Source: Nisaea sp.
GTDB lineage: Bacteria; Pseudomonadota; Alphaproteobacteria; Thalassobaculales; Thalassobaculaceae
Direction of reading: 5' to 3'
Length of the DNA stretch: 64,000 bases
NCBI RefSeq assembly: GCF_017640745.1
Contig: NZ_JAEPQA010000002.1
Span: forward strand, 225,420-289,419
In this document: one piece after another, positions 55,889 through 64,000 of the stretch
How positions within the stretch are numbered: the first letter of the stretch is position 1
Layout of the letters: every line of letters begins with the position of its first letter
Program-made: the position numbers and the translations under genes
The notes under the pieces: model-generated
What the model was told of the DNA's origin: nothing
Seen by the model: only the letters and a program-made list of their open reading frames with translations
Databases searched by the model: none

Positions 55889-56631
55889 TCCTGTTCTCGG
55901 CGGCGCTGATGCTGCCTTTGACCGATACGCCGGCGTTGGCTGCGGAGATCGATCACGAGCAGGAATACGCGGCCTGCATGCAGCTTGCCCGCGAGCGCCC
56001 GGAAGAGGCCTACAAGGCCGGGCTCGCCTGGCACAAGCTGGGCGGAGGGTTTGCGGCGCGCCATTGCGTCGCCGTCGCTCTGCTGGAGTTGCGCCAGTAC
56101 GACGAGGCGGCGGCCCGGCTTGAGCGCTTGGCAATGGATCTCGGAACCGCGCGCACATCGCTGCTCGCCGAAATTCTCATGCAGGCCGGTCAGGCCTGGT
56201 CGCTCGCGGGGCGAGCGGAAAAGGCCCTGACGCTGCAGAACAATCTGCTCGAAATCGCGCCGGGCGACTCCGAGCTCTGGCTCGACCGAGCCGTCTCGCT
56301 TATGGATCTCGAGCGCTACGAGCAGGCGCTCTCCGATCTTGACGAGGCGATCCGGCTCGATCCCGATCTCGTCGAGGCCCGCACCTACCGCGCCGTCGCG
56401 TTGCGCCAGCTGGACCGGCTGGACGAGGCCTGGGCCGAGGTCGAGACCGTGCTCGCGATCCTGCCTTACCAGTCGGACACGCTGCTCGAGCGCGGCATCC
56501 TCAGGCAATACCAGGGCGATCTCGACGGCGCGCGGACCGACTGGCTGCTGGTGATCCAGAACGACCCCGACAGCCGCGCCGCCGCTGCCGCGCGGGCGCG
56601 GATCGAGGAAATGGACGTGCAGGTGCGCTGA
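55870..56631 (+). CDS. secreted TPR-repeat protein
   Basis: 253 residues, GTG start at 55870 inside the hydrolase frame's end, so probably translationally coupled. Sec signal peptide (RLRCLILFSAALMLPLTDTPALAA), then several tetratricopeptide repeats from about residue 95 to 230 (LDRAVSLMDLERYEQALSDLDEAIRLDPD is a clear unit). Likely periplasmic scaffold protein. Function not known; alone it is a binding module. Confidence 0.8.
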   Translation: MRLRCLILFSAALMLPLTDTPALAAEIDHEQEYAACMQLARERPEEAYKAGLAWHKLGGGFAARHCVAVALLELRQYDEAAARLERLAMDLGTARTSLLAEILMQAGQAWSLAGRAEKALTLQNNLLEIAPGDSELWLDRAVSLMDLERYEQALSDLDEAIRLDPDLVEARTYRAVALRQLDRLDEAWAEVETVLAILPYQSDTLLERGILRQYQGDLDGARTDWLLVIQNDPDSRAAAAARARIEEMDVQVR

Positions 56632-56648
56632 GCGCGCCAAATTTTGTC

Positions 56649-56735
56649 CGTCATCCCGGCGCAGGCCGGGACCCAGAGAGCGTAAGACGCCCCCTTCGAT
56701 CCCCGGGACCCCGGCCTGCGCCGGGGTGAGGATGG
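56649..56735. repeat. GTCATCCCGG-type composite palindrome (copy E)
   Basis: CGTCATCCCGGC with GCCGGGA (near 56649-56670), then CCCCGGCC...GGCCGGGGTGAGGA type half (near 56709-56732), like copy B. It sits between a convergent pair of genes. Confidence 0.7.
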
Positions 56736-56752
56736 TGGGGAAGTGCGCCGGT

Positions 56753-57421
56753 TCAGAAATCCAGATTGGCGTAGTGCGCCGGCGGGCGGACGCCCGGGAT
56801 GTGGTCGGAGAGCAGGGGGCGGAAGCTCGGGCGGGACTTCACCCGGGCATACCATTCCTTGGCTTCCGGATACTTCTCCCAGGGCACGTCGCCGATATAG
56901 TCGACCGCGGACAGCTGTGACGCCGCCGCGATGTCGGCGAGGCTGAAATGGTCGCCCGCGAGCCAGTTCCGCCGCTCGCCAAGGAAGCTGATATAGGCGA
57001 GATGGGTGGCGATGTTGGTGTGCCCGGCGCGGATCGCCGCGCTGGAGGGCTCGCCGGTGCCGAGGAAGCGCTTCATCAGCTTCTCGCCGACCAGCATCTC
57101 CGTCACTTCAGCGTTGAACTTGAGATCGAACCAGGCAACGAGCCGCCGGATCTCAGCCCGGGCCGCCGCGTCGCCCGGCAGCAGCGGGACTTCCGGTCGG
57201 GTTTCCTCAAGATATTCCGAGATCGCTGCAGAATTCGCCACCACGGTTCCGTCGTCGTCGACGAAGACCGGCACGGTGCCGTCCGGGTTCATGGCGAGGA
57301 AGTCCGGGCGCCGGTCCCAGACCTGCTCGACCTTGAGCTCGGCCTCGATCTTCTTCTCGCCCAGAATGACGCGGATTTTCCGGCAGAAGGGGGAAATCCA
57401 GAGGTGATAGAGGGTCGGCAT
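56753..57421 (-). CDS. glutathione S-transferase family protein
   Basis: 222 residues from ATG 57421; an upstream GTG adds three residues. Thioredoxin-fold N-terminal domain (LYHLWISPFCRKIRVILGEKKIE; the usual proline turn region in PDGTVPVFVDDDG) and helical C-terminal domain (HFSLADIAAASQL). Could conjugate glutathione to electrophiles or be a beta-etherase-like relative. No adjacent partner gene. Confidence 0.85.
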   Translation of the reverse strand: MPTLYHLWISPFCRKIRVILGEKKIEAELKVEQVWDRRPDFLAMNPDGTVPVFVDDDGTVVANSAAISEYLEETRPEVPLLPGDAAARAEIRRLVAWFDLKFNAEVTEMLVGEKLMKRFLGTGEPSSAAIRAGHTNIATHLAYISFLGERRNWLAGDHFSLADIAAASQLSAVDYIGDVPWEKYPEAKEWYARVKSRPSFRPLLSDHIPGVRPPAHYANLDF

Positions 57422-57464
57422 TGAATTCACCGGTGGGTCTGAGGATGCCGTCAGGTTGGCGGCG

Positions 57465-58223
57465 CTAACCTATCAGAACCTTTCCGATTCCGACAATCGC
57501 CAGCAGCCCGAGCAGGGCGATTGCCGCCCGTTTGACGACCTCCGGCCGGGTGATGCCGAAGAGCTTGTGCCCGAGCGAGGTTCCAATGGCCATGATGGGG
57601 ATCAGGACGGCGCTCCGGAGCATCATGTCCGTGTCGATCAGTCCCTTGTAGACGGCAAGCGCCAGTGCGAAGACGTCGACGACAATGAAGAAGGCGATGC
57701 CCGTCGCCCGCGTGATCGAGACCGGGAGCGGCGAGGAGAGATAGAGCAGGACCATCGGCGGCCCCGGCACCCCGGCGGCCCCCGACATGAAGCCGGAGAC
57801 GACGCCCGTCCCGGCCAGCATCCCGCTGCCCGGCACGGAGGCGAGCCGGAAGCCGCGTGCGATCAGCAGCACCGAAACGAGGATGCCGAGATAGATCGCG
57901 ATCTTCATCGGTTCGGGTTCGACCAGCAGGAGACACGCGAAGCCGGCGGGAACACCGATGACCGAACCGAGCACGAGCAGGCGGATGCCGCTCCAGTGCA
58001 CATCCTTGTAATTCTGCGGCAGCAGCGTGAAGCCGGCCAGCAGATCAAGGATCAGGGCGAGAGGAACGACCGAAACCGGATCGGCGACCAGAAGCAGGGC
58101 GCTGATGACAATAAGGGCGAAGCCGAAACCGGTGAAACCGCGGACGATCCCCCCAAGCAAGGTTGCCGCGACGGCGACGGCCCAGATATGGGCGCCCCAT
58201 CCGAAGAAGTCGGTCTCGAACAT
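57465..58223 (-). CDS. TauE/SafE family sulfite/anion exporter
   Basis: 252 residues, about seven to eight membrane segments. Family hallmark VRGFTGFGFALIVISALLL near the N-terminus and VSGFMSGAAGVPGPPMVLLYLSS in the middle, two duplicated glycine-rich turns. Exports sulfite, sulfoacetate or similar anions in relatives; the cargo here is unknown. 30 nt downstream of the GNAT gene on the same strand. Confidence 0.85.
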   Translation of the reverse strand: MFETDFFGWGAHIWAVAVAATLLGGIVRGFTGFGFALIVISALLLVADPVSVVPLALILDLLAGFTLLPQNYKDVHWSGIRLLVLGSVIGVPAGFACLLLVEPEPMKIAIYLGILVSVLLIARGFRLASVPGSGMLAGTGVVSGFMSGAAGVPGPPMVLLYLSSPLPVSITRATGIAFFIVVDVFALALAVYKGLIDTDMMLRSAVLIPIMAIGTSLGHKLFGITRPEVVKRAAIALLGLLAIVGIGKVLIG

Positions 58224-58253
58224 GTAACGGCGTGCCTTGAGTGCGGCGGAGGA

Positions 58254-58817
58254 TCAGGCGGCGTGGATCGTGCCGCTGATGTTTTCTACGCCACTTGCCT
58301 TTCCGCTCCAAGGCCGTACCGGACGCTTCCTCTTCGTCGCCAACAGTGCCTCCAGGATCTCCGGCGTGCCGCGGACTTGGAAGCGGCGCTGCTCGACCGG
58401 GCCGGGCAGCTCGAAGCCGTATGGCTCCGCCGGGATGAAGCCGTAGGGCTCGTAATAGGAGGGCTCGCCCACCACGAGGCAGAGAGTCCAGCCGTCCTGA
58501 TCGGCCTCCTCGAGCGAGCGTGCGACCAGCGTCCGGCCGAGACCCTTGCCCTGCAATTCAGGGTCGACGACAAGCGGGCCGAGCACCAGGGCGGGGATCG
58601 TCTTCCGGCCGTCCTTGACGTCGATCGGCCAATAGCGGATCGACGCGCCCACGCGGGCGTCGAAACCGGTCCGGGCGACGAGGCTGAGTTCCGGCAGGGG
58701 CTGTCCCACCCGGAGCTGGTAGACGGTCTTGCCCATGCGGTCGGGACCGAAGCCGATATCCAGCAGGGATTCGATGGCGGCCGCGTCGGCGGCGGTTTCT
58801 TTTTCGATGACGATCAT
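58254..58817 (-). CDS. GNAT family N-acetyltransferase (YhbS-like)
   Basis: 187 residues. Acetyl-CoA-binding loop GLGRTLVARSLEEADQDG preceded by LGPLVVDPELQGKGLG, the R/Q-x-x-G-x-G/A motif. N-terminus MIVIEKETAADAAAIESLLDIGFG resembles YhbS-type acetyltransferases. Target unknown. Gene precedes the TauE/SafE gene in one direction, 30 nt apart. Confidence 0.85.
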   Translation of the reverse strand: MIVIEKETAADAAAIESLLDIGFGPDRMGKTVYQLRVGQPLPELSLVARTGFDARVGASIRYWPIDVKDGRKTIPALVLGPLVVDPELQGKGLGRTLVARSLEEADQDGWTLCLVVGEPSYYEPYGFIPAEPYGFELPGPVEQRRFQVRGTPEILEALLATKRKRPVRPWSGKASGVENISGTIHAA

Positions 58818-59015
58818 TGGGCGGGTCTTCCGGCCTGGAGAAAGCCGCCCCGCAAGGGAAACGGCCTAGAGCTTGATGACGGACAGCGCAAAACGCGCGG
58901 CGATACGTCGTCGTCGCGGGTTTGCTCGTCGGAGGTCTCTAGCCTGCGTGATCATCGTGATCCGTTTCCCAAGTCGAGATTCGCAGATACTGCATATGCC
59001 CCGGGTAGACCAGCG

Positions 59016-59047
59016 AAAAATGCGCTGCGGCGCTAGACCCGCAGCGC
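59016..59047 (-). terminator. rho-independent terminator after the M20 peptidase gene
   Basis: On the minus strand GCGCTGCGG (59047-59039 region) pairs with CCGCAGCGC (59030-59022), followed by ATTTTTCG. It lies 27 nt after the peptidase stop. Confidence 0.8.
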
Positions 59048-59073
59048 TATTCCGCCATGCAGTTTATGCGTTG

Positions 59074-60471
59074 CTAGCGCTTGATCTCCGCCAGCCGGGC
59101 CATGATCGCCGCGTTGGAGCGGATGCCCCGGTGATAGCAGACCAGCTCGAACTTCTCGTTCGGACTGTGCACCCGGTCGTCCTCCAGCCCGAAGCCGACC
59201 AGCAGGCTGTCGATGCCGAGCAGATCCTTGATCGAGCCCACCGCGGGGATCGAGCCGCCGCAGCCGATCAGCAATGCGTCGGTCGCGTATTCGTCCTTCA
59301 GCCCCGCGAGCGCGGATTGCAGATAGGGTGAGTCCGTCGGCACCCGGCGGGCGGGGAAGCCGCTGGCATGGACGATCTCCAGCTTGAAGTCGGCCGGCAG
59401 CCGGTCGGCGACGAACTTCTTAAGGCCCGCGATGACCTTTTCCGGATCCTGGTCGGGCACGAGGCGACAGGTGATCTTGGCCGAGGCCTCGGCGGCGATC
59501 ACGGTCTTGCCGCCCGGCTCCTGGTAGCCGCCGGTGATGCCGTTGATGTCGAGCGTCGGACGCGCCCAGAGCCGTTCCAGCGCCGAATAGCCCTTTTCGC
59601 CGCCGGGCGTGGACATGCCGATCTCGCCGAGGAAGGCCTTCTCGTCGAAGCCGAGCCCTTCCCACTGCTTCAGCTCGTTGTCGCCGACCGCGAGCACGTC
59701 GTCGTAGAAGCCCTCGATTTGAATGCGCCCGCTCTCGTCGTGGAAGTCGCCGAGGATCTTAGCCAGCAGGTTGATCGGGTTGATCACGCCGCCGCCATAC
59801 ATGCCGGAATGCAGGTCCCGGCTCGGGCCCTTGATCTTCACCTCGATGGAGACGATGCCGCGCAGCATGTAGGTGATCGCCGGCTTGTCGACCGACCACA
59901 TGCCGGTGTCGCAGACGACGCAGGCATCGGCCTTGAGCTCGTCCTTGTGGGCGATCATGAAGGGCTCGAGACTCTCGCTGCCGCTTTCCTCCTCACCCTC
60001 CAGCAGGACAGTGACGCCGATCGGCAGGGAGCCGTGAACCTCCTTCCAGGCGCGGAAGGCTTCGATGAAGGTCATCACCTGACCCTTGTCGTCCACCGCG
60101 CCGCGGGCGACGATCCGCTTTCCGCGCTCGGCCTCGACGATGACCGGTTCGAACGGATCGCTGTCCCAGAGCGCGTAGGGATCGGCCGGCTGCACGTCGT
60201 AGTGGCCGTAATAGAGGATGTGCGGTGCGCCTTCCGGGCCCTTCATGTGGCCGACCATCATCGGATGCTTGGCGGCGTCGCGCACTGCCGCGTCGAAGCC
60301 GATGTCCTGCAGCTGCGTCGCCATCCATTCGGCGGCGCGGCGGACGTCCGGGTCGTATTTCGGGTCGGTGCTGATGCTCGGGATGCGGAGAACGTCGACC
60401 AGACGCTCGACGGACTGGTCGAGGCCGGCGTCGATGCGGGCGAGCACAGGGGCGAGGAGATCCTTGGACAT
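59074..60471 (-). CDS. M20 family dipeptidase
   Basis: 465 residues. Metal-site motifs of M20/M28 amidohydrolases: YYGHYDVQPADP (His/Asp ligands), ARGAVDDKGQV (bridging Asp), EGEEESGS (catalytic and metal Glu pair) and DTGMW. A lid domain follows (RDLHSGMYGGGVINP). Typical of cytosolic nonspecific dipeptidases or carnosinase-like enzymes. ATG 60471. Ends at a terminator. Divergent from the PEP mutase-family gene. Confidence 0.9.
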   Translation of the reverse strand: MSKDLLAPVLARIDAGLDQSVERLVDVLRIPSISTDPKYDPDVRRAAEWMATQLQDIGFDAAVRDAAKHPMMVGHMKGPEGAPHILYYGHYDVQPADPYALWDSDPFEPVIVEAERGKRIVARGAVDDKGQVMTFIEAFRAWKEVHGSLPIGVTVLLEGEEESGSESLEPFMIAHKDELKADACVVCDTGMWSVDKPAITYMLRGIVSIEVKIKGPSRDLHSGMYGGGVINPINLLAKILGDFHDESGRIQIEGFYDDVLAVGDNELKQWEGLGFDEKAFLGEIGMSTPGGEKGYSALERLWARPTLDINGITGGYQEPGGKTVIAAEASAKITCRLVPDQDPEKVIAGLKKFVADRLPADFKLEIVHASGFPARRVPTDSPYLQSALAGLKDEYATDALLIGCGGSIPAVGSIKDLLGIDSLLVGFGLEDDRVHSPNEKFELVCYHRGIRSNAAIMARLAEIKR

Positions 60472-60611
60472 GGGTCACCTTGGTTGAATTGAGGGCAATC
60501 CACGCAGAGAGTTTTTCCGTCAGTGGAAAGGGCGAGGATTGATCCCCGGCAGTTTGGCTCGCTATCGTGCGCCAAACAAGGGGTCGAACCCAGAGATCGA
60601 GAGGAGACGCC

Positions 60612-61469
60612 GTGACGCGGCTGATGGATCTTATCAAGCCGGGCAAGCTGCTGATTGCCCCCGGTATTTTCGATGGCATTTCCGCCCGTATCGCCGACGA
60701 GTTCGGTTTCGAGGCGCTTTACATGACCGGCTATGGCGCGGTCGGCTCCCATCTCGGGCTGCCGGATGCGGGGCTCGCGAGCTACACCGACATGGTCGGA
60801 CGGGTGAAGGTCTTGGCCGATACGGTCTCGGCGCCTCTGGTGGCGGACGGCGATACCGGCTACGGCGGGCTGCTCAACGTGCAGCACACGGTGCGCGGGT
60901 ATGAACGCGCGGGTGCGGCCGGCATCCAGCTCGAGGACCAGGAATTCCCGAAGAAGTGCGGTCACACGCCGAACCGCAAGGTTATCCCGCTCGAGGACAT
61001 GGTCGAGAAGATCAAGGTCGCGGCGGAAAGCCGGGACAGCTCGGACTTCGCCATTGTCGCGCGCACCGACGCCCGGACCAATTACGGTCTCGACGAGGCG
61101 CTGCGCCGGGGCGAGGCCTTCGCCAAGGCGGGGGCCGACATCCTCTTCATCGAGGCGCCGGAATCGGTCGAGGAGATGGAGAAAATCTGCGCCAGCTTCG
61201 ACAAGCCGCTGTTGGTGAACGTCGTCGAAGGCGGCAAGACGCCGGTGCTGAGCGCCGAGGAATATACCAAGCTCGGCTATTCCGTGGCGATCTATCCGGG
61301 CTCCGGGTTCTTGGCAATGGGCGCGGCGCTGCGTTCCGTCTACGGCCGTCTGAAGGAGACCGGCTCCAGCCTCGGCGCCTCGCAGAAGCTGGACGATTTC
61401 GGCGCCTTCTCCCGCACCATGGGATTTGGCGACGTCTGGGATTTCGAGAAGGCCCACGCGCGCGACTGA
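60612..61469 (+). CDS. isocitrate lyase/PEP mutase superfamily enzyme
   Basis: 285 residues from GTG 60612 (GAGGAGA 6 nt upstream); the frame starts further upstream but lacks a site. TIM barrel with signature QEFPKKCGHTPNRKVI (KKCGH), Mg-binding DGDTGYGG, IVARTDARTNYG and LFIEAPES. Relatives include oxaloacetate decarboxylase, methylisocitrate lyase and carboxyvinyl-carboxyphosphonate mutase; the exact reaction cannot be chosen from motifs. Neighbour of the FAD/Fe-S dehydrogenase, perhaps in organic-acid catabolism. Confidence 0.85.
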   Translation: MTRLMDLIKPGKLLIAPGIFDGISARIADEFGFEALYMTGYGAVGSHLGLPDAGLASYTDMVGRVKVLADTVSAPLVADGDTGYGGLLNVQHTVRGYERAGAAGIQLEDQEFPKKCGHTPNRKVIPLEDMVEKIKVAAESRDSSDFAIVARTDARTNYGLDEALRRGEAFAKAGADILFIEAPESVEEMEKICASFDKPLLVNVVEGGKTPVLSAEEYTKLGYSVAIYPGSGFLAMGAALRSVYGRLKETGSSLGASQKLDDFGAFSRTMGFGDVWDFEKAHARD

Positions 61470-61480
61470 CGGGCCCGGCA

Positions 61481-61516
61481 TGCTGCCGCATCGTGCCGGC
61501 GTGTTGCCGCATCGTG
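61481..61516. repeat. 15-bp direct repeat, 21-bp period, before the FAD/Fe-S gene
   Basis: TGCTGCCGCATCGTG (61481-61495) and TGTTGCCGCATCGTG (61502-61516) differ at one base and are spaced two helical turns apart, in the 113-nt gap before the next gene. Same-face operator pair is one reading. Confidence 0.5.
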
Positions 61517-61582
61517 GAAGTCGATTTGTCATGGTGGAAATTGCCGCCAGACTTTGCGCATCGATAATTTCCGGAGCTAACG

Positions 61583-64000
61583 ATGGCCGCCGTGTCGTCT
61601 CATGACGGGTCTCTGGCCGCACGCCTCGACCGTGCGCTCGAAGGGGAAGTGCTGTTCGACCGCTTCTCCCGCGGACGCTATTCGACCGATGCCTCGATCT
61701 ACCAGGTCGAGCCGGTCGGGGTCGTCGTCCCGAGGACGCAGGACGATCTGATCGCAGCGATGGAGATCGGCCGGGAGGCCGGCGTCTCCCTGCTGCCGCG
61801 CGGCGGCGGCACCAGCCAGTGCGGGCAGACAGTGAACCATTCGCTGGTCATGGACTGCTCCCGGCATCTCAACCGCATCATCGAGATCGATCCTGAGAAC
61901 ATGCGCGCCGTGGTCGAGCCGGGCATCGCGCTCGACCATCTGAACGCCGCGCTGAAACCCTACGGCCTTTTCTTCCCGGTTGATGTCTCGACCGCCAGCC
62001 GCGCCACCATCGGCGGGATGACAGCGAACAATTCCTGCGGCGGGCGCTCGATCCATTACGGCATCATGGTCGACAACGTGCTTTCCATCGACGCCGTGCT
62101 GCCGACCGGCGAGCAGCTCCATTTCGGGCCGGTGCCGGGCAATCTCGGTGCCATCGAGGCGGAGCCGCGCTACCGCGATCTGGTGCAGGAGATGCGCGCG
62201 ATTGCCGGGCGCGAGGCGGCGGAGATCGCCGAGAAGTTCCCGAAGCTGATGCGCCGGGTTGGCGGCTACAACATCAACACGATCGATCCGGCCGGGCACA
62301 ATATGGCGAGCATGCTGGTCGGCTCGGAAGGCACCCTTGCCGCCTTCCGGCAGATTGAACTGAAGCTGCATCGCATCCCGAAGCACCGGGTCATGGGTGT
62401 TTGCCATTTCCCGACCTTCTACAAGGCGATGGATGCGACCCAGCATATCGTAAAGCTGAAGCCGCACGCGGTGGAGCTGATCGACCGCAACATGATCGAG
62501 CTTGCCCGAGACATCCCGATCTTCAAGCCGATGATCGCCGAGTTCGTGAAGGGCGAGCCGGACTCAGTGCTGGTCGTTGAGTTCGCCGGCGAGGATCACG
62601 CCGCCTGCGTGAAGCAGCTGCGCCAGCTCGAGGTTCTGATGGCCGATCTCGGTTATCCGGACGCGGTGGTGGACGCGACCGACGTGAAGCTGCAGGCCAC
62701 CATCGGCGAGGTCCGCAAGCAGGGCCTCAACATCATGATGTCGATGAAACAGGCGGGAAAACCGGTCTCCTTCATCGAGGATTGCGCCGTCCCGCTTGAG
62801 GATCTGGCGGAATTCACCGACCGGCTGACCCGGGTGTTTGAGAGCCACGGCACGCACGGCACCTGGTACGCCCATGCCTCTGTCGGCTGCCTGCATGTCC
62901 GCCCGGTGCTGAACATGAAGGAGGAAGGCGACGTCAAGCGCATGCGCGCCATCGCAGAAGCCGCCTTCGACATGGTCCGCGAATACAAGGGCTCGCACTC
63001 CGGCGAGCATGGCGACGGCATCGTCCGTTCCGAGTTCCACGAGAAGATGTTCGGCCAGCGCCTGGTGAAGGCCTTCGGCGACGTTAAGGCGGCGTTCGAT
63101 CCTGCCGGCACGATGAATCCGGGCCGGATCGTGAACCCGCCGAAAATGGACGACCGCTCGCTCTTCCGCTTCAAGCCGGGCTATGCGCCGATGAAGCTCG
63201 ACACCGCGCTCGATTGGTCCGAATGGGGCGGTTTCTCCGGCGCGGTCGAGATGTGCAACAACAACGGCGCCTGCCGCAAGCGCGATGCCGGCGTGATGTG
63301 CCCGAGTTTCCGGGCGACGCAGAACGAGAAGGACCTGACCCGCGGCCGCGCCAACACGCTGCGCCTCGCGCTCTCCGGCCAGCTCGGCCCGGAGGCGCTG
63401 GTCTCCGAGGAGATGAAGGAGACGATGGAGCTCTGCGTCTCCTGCAAGGGCTGCAAGCGCGAATGCCCGACCGGTGTCGATATGGCGCGGATGAAGGTCG
63501 AGTTCCTGCATCACTACCGCAAGAAACATGGTTTAGGTCTGAAGGATCGCCTGATCTCCTACCTGCCGCGCTATGCCGAGGCGGCGTCCCGCTTCGGCTA
63601 TCTCGCCAATGCGCGGGACGTGGTGCCGGGGCTGAAGGGGCTCTCCGAATGGCTGCTCGGCTTCAGCGCCAAGCGCAGCCTGCCGGTGTGGAGCGATGCG
63701 CCGTTCTCGGGCGCCGAGGCGGAAGACGTCGATCCGGATGAGAATGACGGCCGCGACGTCGTCCTGCTGAACGATACCTTCAGCACCTATTTCGAGCCGG
63801 AGAACCTGCGCGCTGCGTTGCGCGTGCTGCAGCGCCTCGGCTACCGGGTGCATGTGGTCGATCCGCGCCAAGAGGGCGGGCGGCATCTCTGCTGCGGGCG
63901 GACCTTCCTTGCGTCCGGTCTGGTCGACGAGGCGAAGGCCGAGGCGCGCCGGATGATCGCCGCCTACCTGCCCTATGTCCGCCGCGGCATCCCGGTGATC
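61583..64000 (+). CDS. FAD-binding and Fe-S oxidoreductase, D-2-hydroxyacid/D-2-hydroxyglutarate dehydrogenase-like (C-terminus outside window)
   Basis: 806 codons visible, open to the right edge; ATG 61583 with GGAG 7 nt upstream. VAO-type FAD domain (LLPRGGGTSQCGQ; TIGGMTANNSCGGRS; MLVGSEGTLAAF), FAD-oxidase C-terminal domain ending FDPAGTMNPGRIVN with HASVGCLHVRPVLN, then Fe-S domain with CNNNGACRKRDAGVMCPS and CVSCKGCKRECPTGVDM, and the beginning of a CCG domain (HLCCGRTFLASG). This fusion matches the YdiJ/GlcD-type family of about 1000 residues, which oxidises D-2-hydroxyglutarate or D-lactate and passes electrons to the membrane chain. The last ~200 residues are missing. Confidence 0.88.
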   Translation, partial: MAAVSSHDGSLAARLDRALEGEVLFDRFSRGRYSTDASIYQVEPVGVVVPRTQDDLIAAMEIGREAGVSLLPRGGGTSQCGQTVNHSLVMDCSRHLNRIIEIDPENMRAVVEPGIALDHLNAALKPYGLFFPVDVSTASRATIGGMTANNSCGGRSIHYGIMVDNVLSIDAVLPTGEQLHFGPVPGNLGAIEAEPRYRDLVQEMRAIAGREAAEIAEKFPKLMRRVGGYNINTIDPAGHNMASMLVGSEGTLAAFRQIELKLHRIPKHRVMGVCHFPTFYKAMDATQHIVKLKPHAVELIDRNMIELARDIPIFKPMIAEFVKGEPDSVLVVEFAGEDHAACVKQLRQLEVLMADLGYPDAVVDATDVKLQATIGEVRKQGLNIMMSMKQAGKPVSFIEDCAVPLEDLAEFTDRLTRVFESHGTHGTWYAHASVGCLHVRPVLNMKEEGDVKRMRAIAEAAFDMVREYKGSHSGEHGDGIVRSEFHEKMFGQRLVKAFGDVKAAFDPAGTMNPGRIVNPPKMDDRSLFRFKPGYAPMKLDTALDWSEWGGFSGAVEMCNNNGACRKRDAGVMCPSFRATQNEKDLTRGRANTLRLALSGQLGPEALVSEEMKETMELCVSCKGCKRECPTGVDMARMKVEFLHHYRKKHGLGLKDRLISYLPRYAEAASRFGYLANARDVVPGLKGLSEWLLGFSAKRSLPVWSDAPFSGAEAEDVDPDENDGRDVVLLNDTFSTYFEPENLRAALRVLQRLGYRVHVVDPRQEGGRHLCCGRTFLASGLVDEAKAEARRMIAAYLPYVRRGIPVI

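Noticed and set aside
1..64000. CRISPR arrays, integrases, insertion sequences, rRNA or tRNA genes
   Set aside because: I looked for regular spaced repeats, transposase or integrase motifs and tRNA-like cloverleafs and found none. A tRNA scan would be decisive.

Overview
The window looks like a stretch of chromosome from a GC-rich alphaproteobacterium, probably a Rhodospirillales-type marine or environmental heterotroph (the order is an inference; the class is better supported). Evidence for the class: a C4-pathway 5-aminolevulinate synthase next to an FNR-like box, a class I lysyl-tRNA synthetase, the long form of 2-isopropylmalate synthase, several class III cyclase/PAS/HD-GYP signalling proteins, and dispersed GTCATCCCGG-type intergenic palindromes. 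I saw no phage, transposase, integrase, CRISPR array, rRNA or tRNA gene. Both end genes are cut by the window edges.

Layout. 1-937: zinc-ribbon metallopeptidase with a TTG start (minus, 3' part outside). 1145-4892: REC-EAL response regulator overlapped by a membrane hybrid histidine kinase. 5026-7116: NDP-forming acyl-CoA synthetase. 7296-9680: TPR-type O-GlcNAc transferase. 9807-14557: REC-DUF3369-HD-GYP regulator followed by a six-PAS histidine kinase and a terminator on its stop codon. 14757-19410: complete branched-chain-amino-acid type ABC importer (binding protein, two permeases, two ATPases). 19477-22767: hemA and leuA, divergent, with candidate regulatory sites between them. 22774-26606: SLC13-type symporter, metallophosphoesterase, EamA exporter, LysE exporter. 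26821-29203: small secreted protein, then a class III cyclase overlapping an AsnC/Lrp regulator. 29288-35112: DinG/XPD-like helicase, L-2-hydroxyglutarate oxidase-like flavoprotein, NTF2-FMO fusion. 35130-36614: AT-richer membrane protein of unknown function. 36968-41783: OmpW porin with an FNR box, lysS, PAS_5 protein, Bcr/CflA MFS exporter, TIR/deoxyribosyltransferase-like protein.

41999-46183 is the translation operon rpmI-rplT-pheS-pheT; its usual partner infC lies about 7 kb away on the other strand behind thrS (49190-51705) and appears to start at AUC. Between them are two related genes of unknown function (46295-47665) and hemH. 52006-56631 holds an FkbM methyltransferase, two glycosyltransferases, an alpha/beta hydrolase and a periplasmic TPR protein. 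56753-60471 holds a GST, a TauE/SafE exporter, a GNAT and an M20 dipeptidase. 60612-64000 holds a PEP mutase/isocitrate lyase family enzyme and the first 806 codons of a large FAD/Fe-S D-2-hydroxyacid dehydrogenase.

Read together, the region combines housekeeping (tRNA charging, ribosome, heme, leucine) with two c-di-GMP-degrading signalling units, nutrient uptake and envelope sugar chemistry. I do not see a clear new multi-gene system. The most informative observations are the AUC start of infC, the FNR-like boxes before hemA and ompW, the candidate Leu-rich leader before leuA, the pair of uncharacterised paralogues, the dispersed palindromic repeat family, and a 21-bp-period direct repeat before the FAD/Fe-S oxidoreductase.
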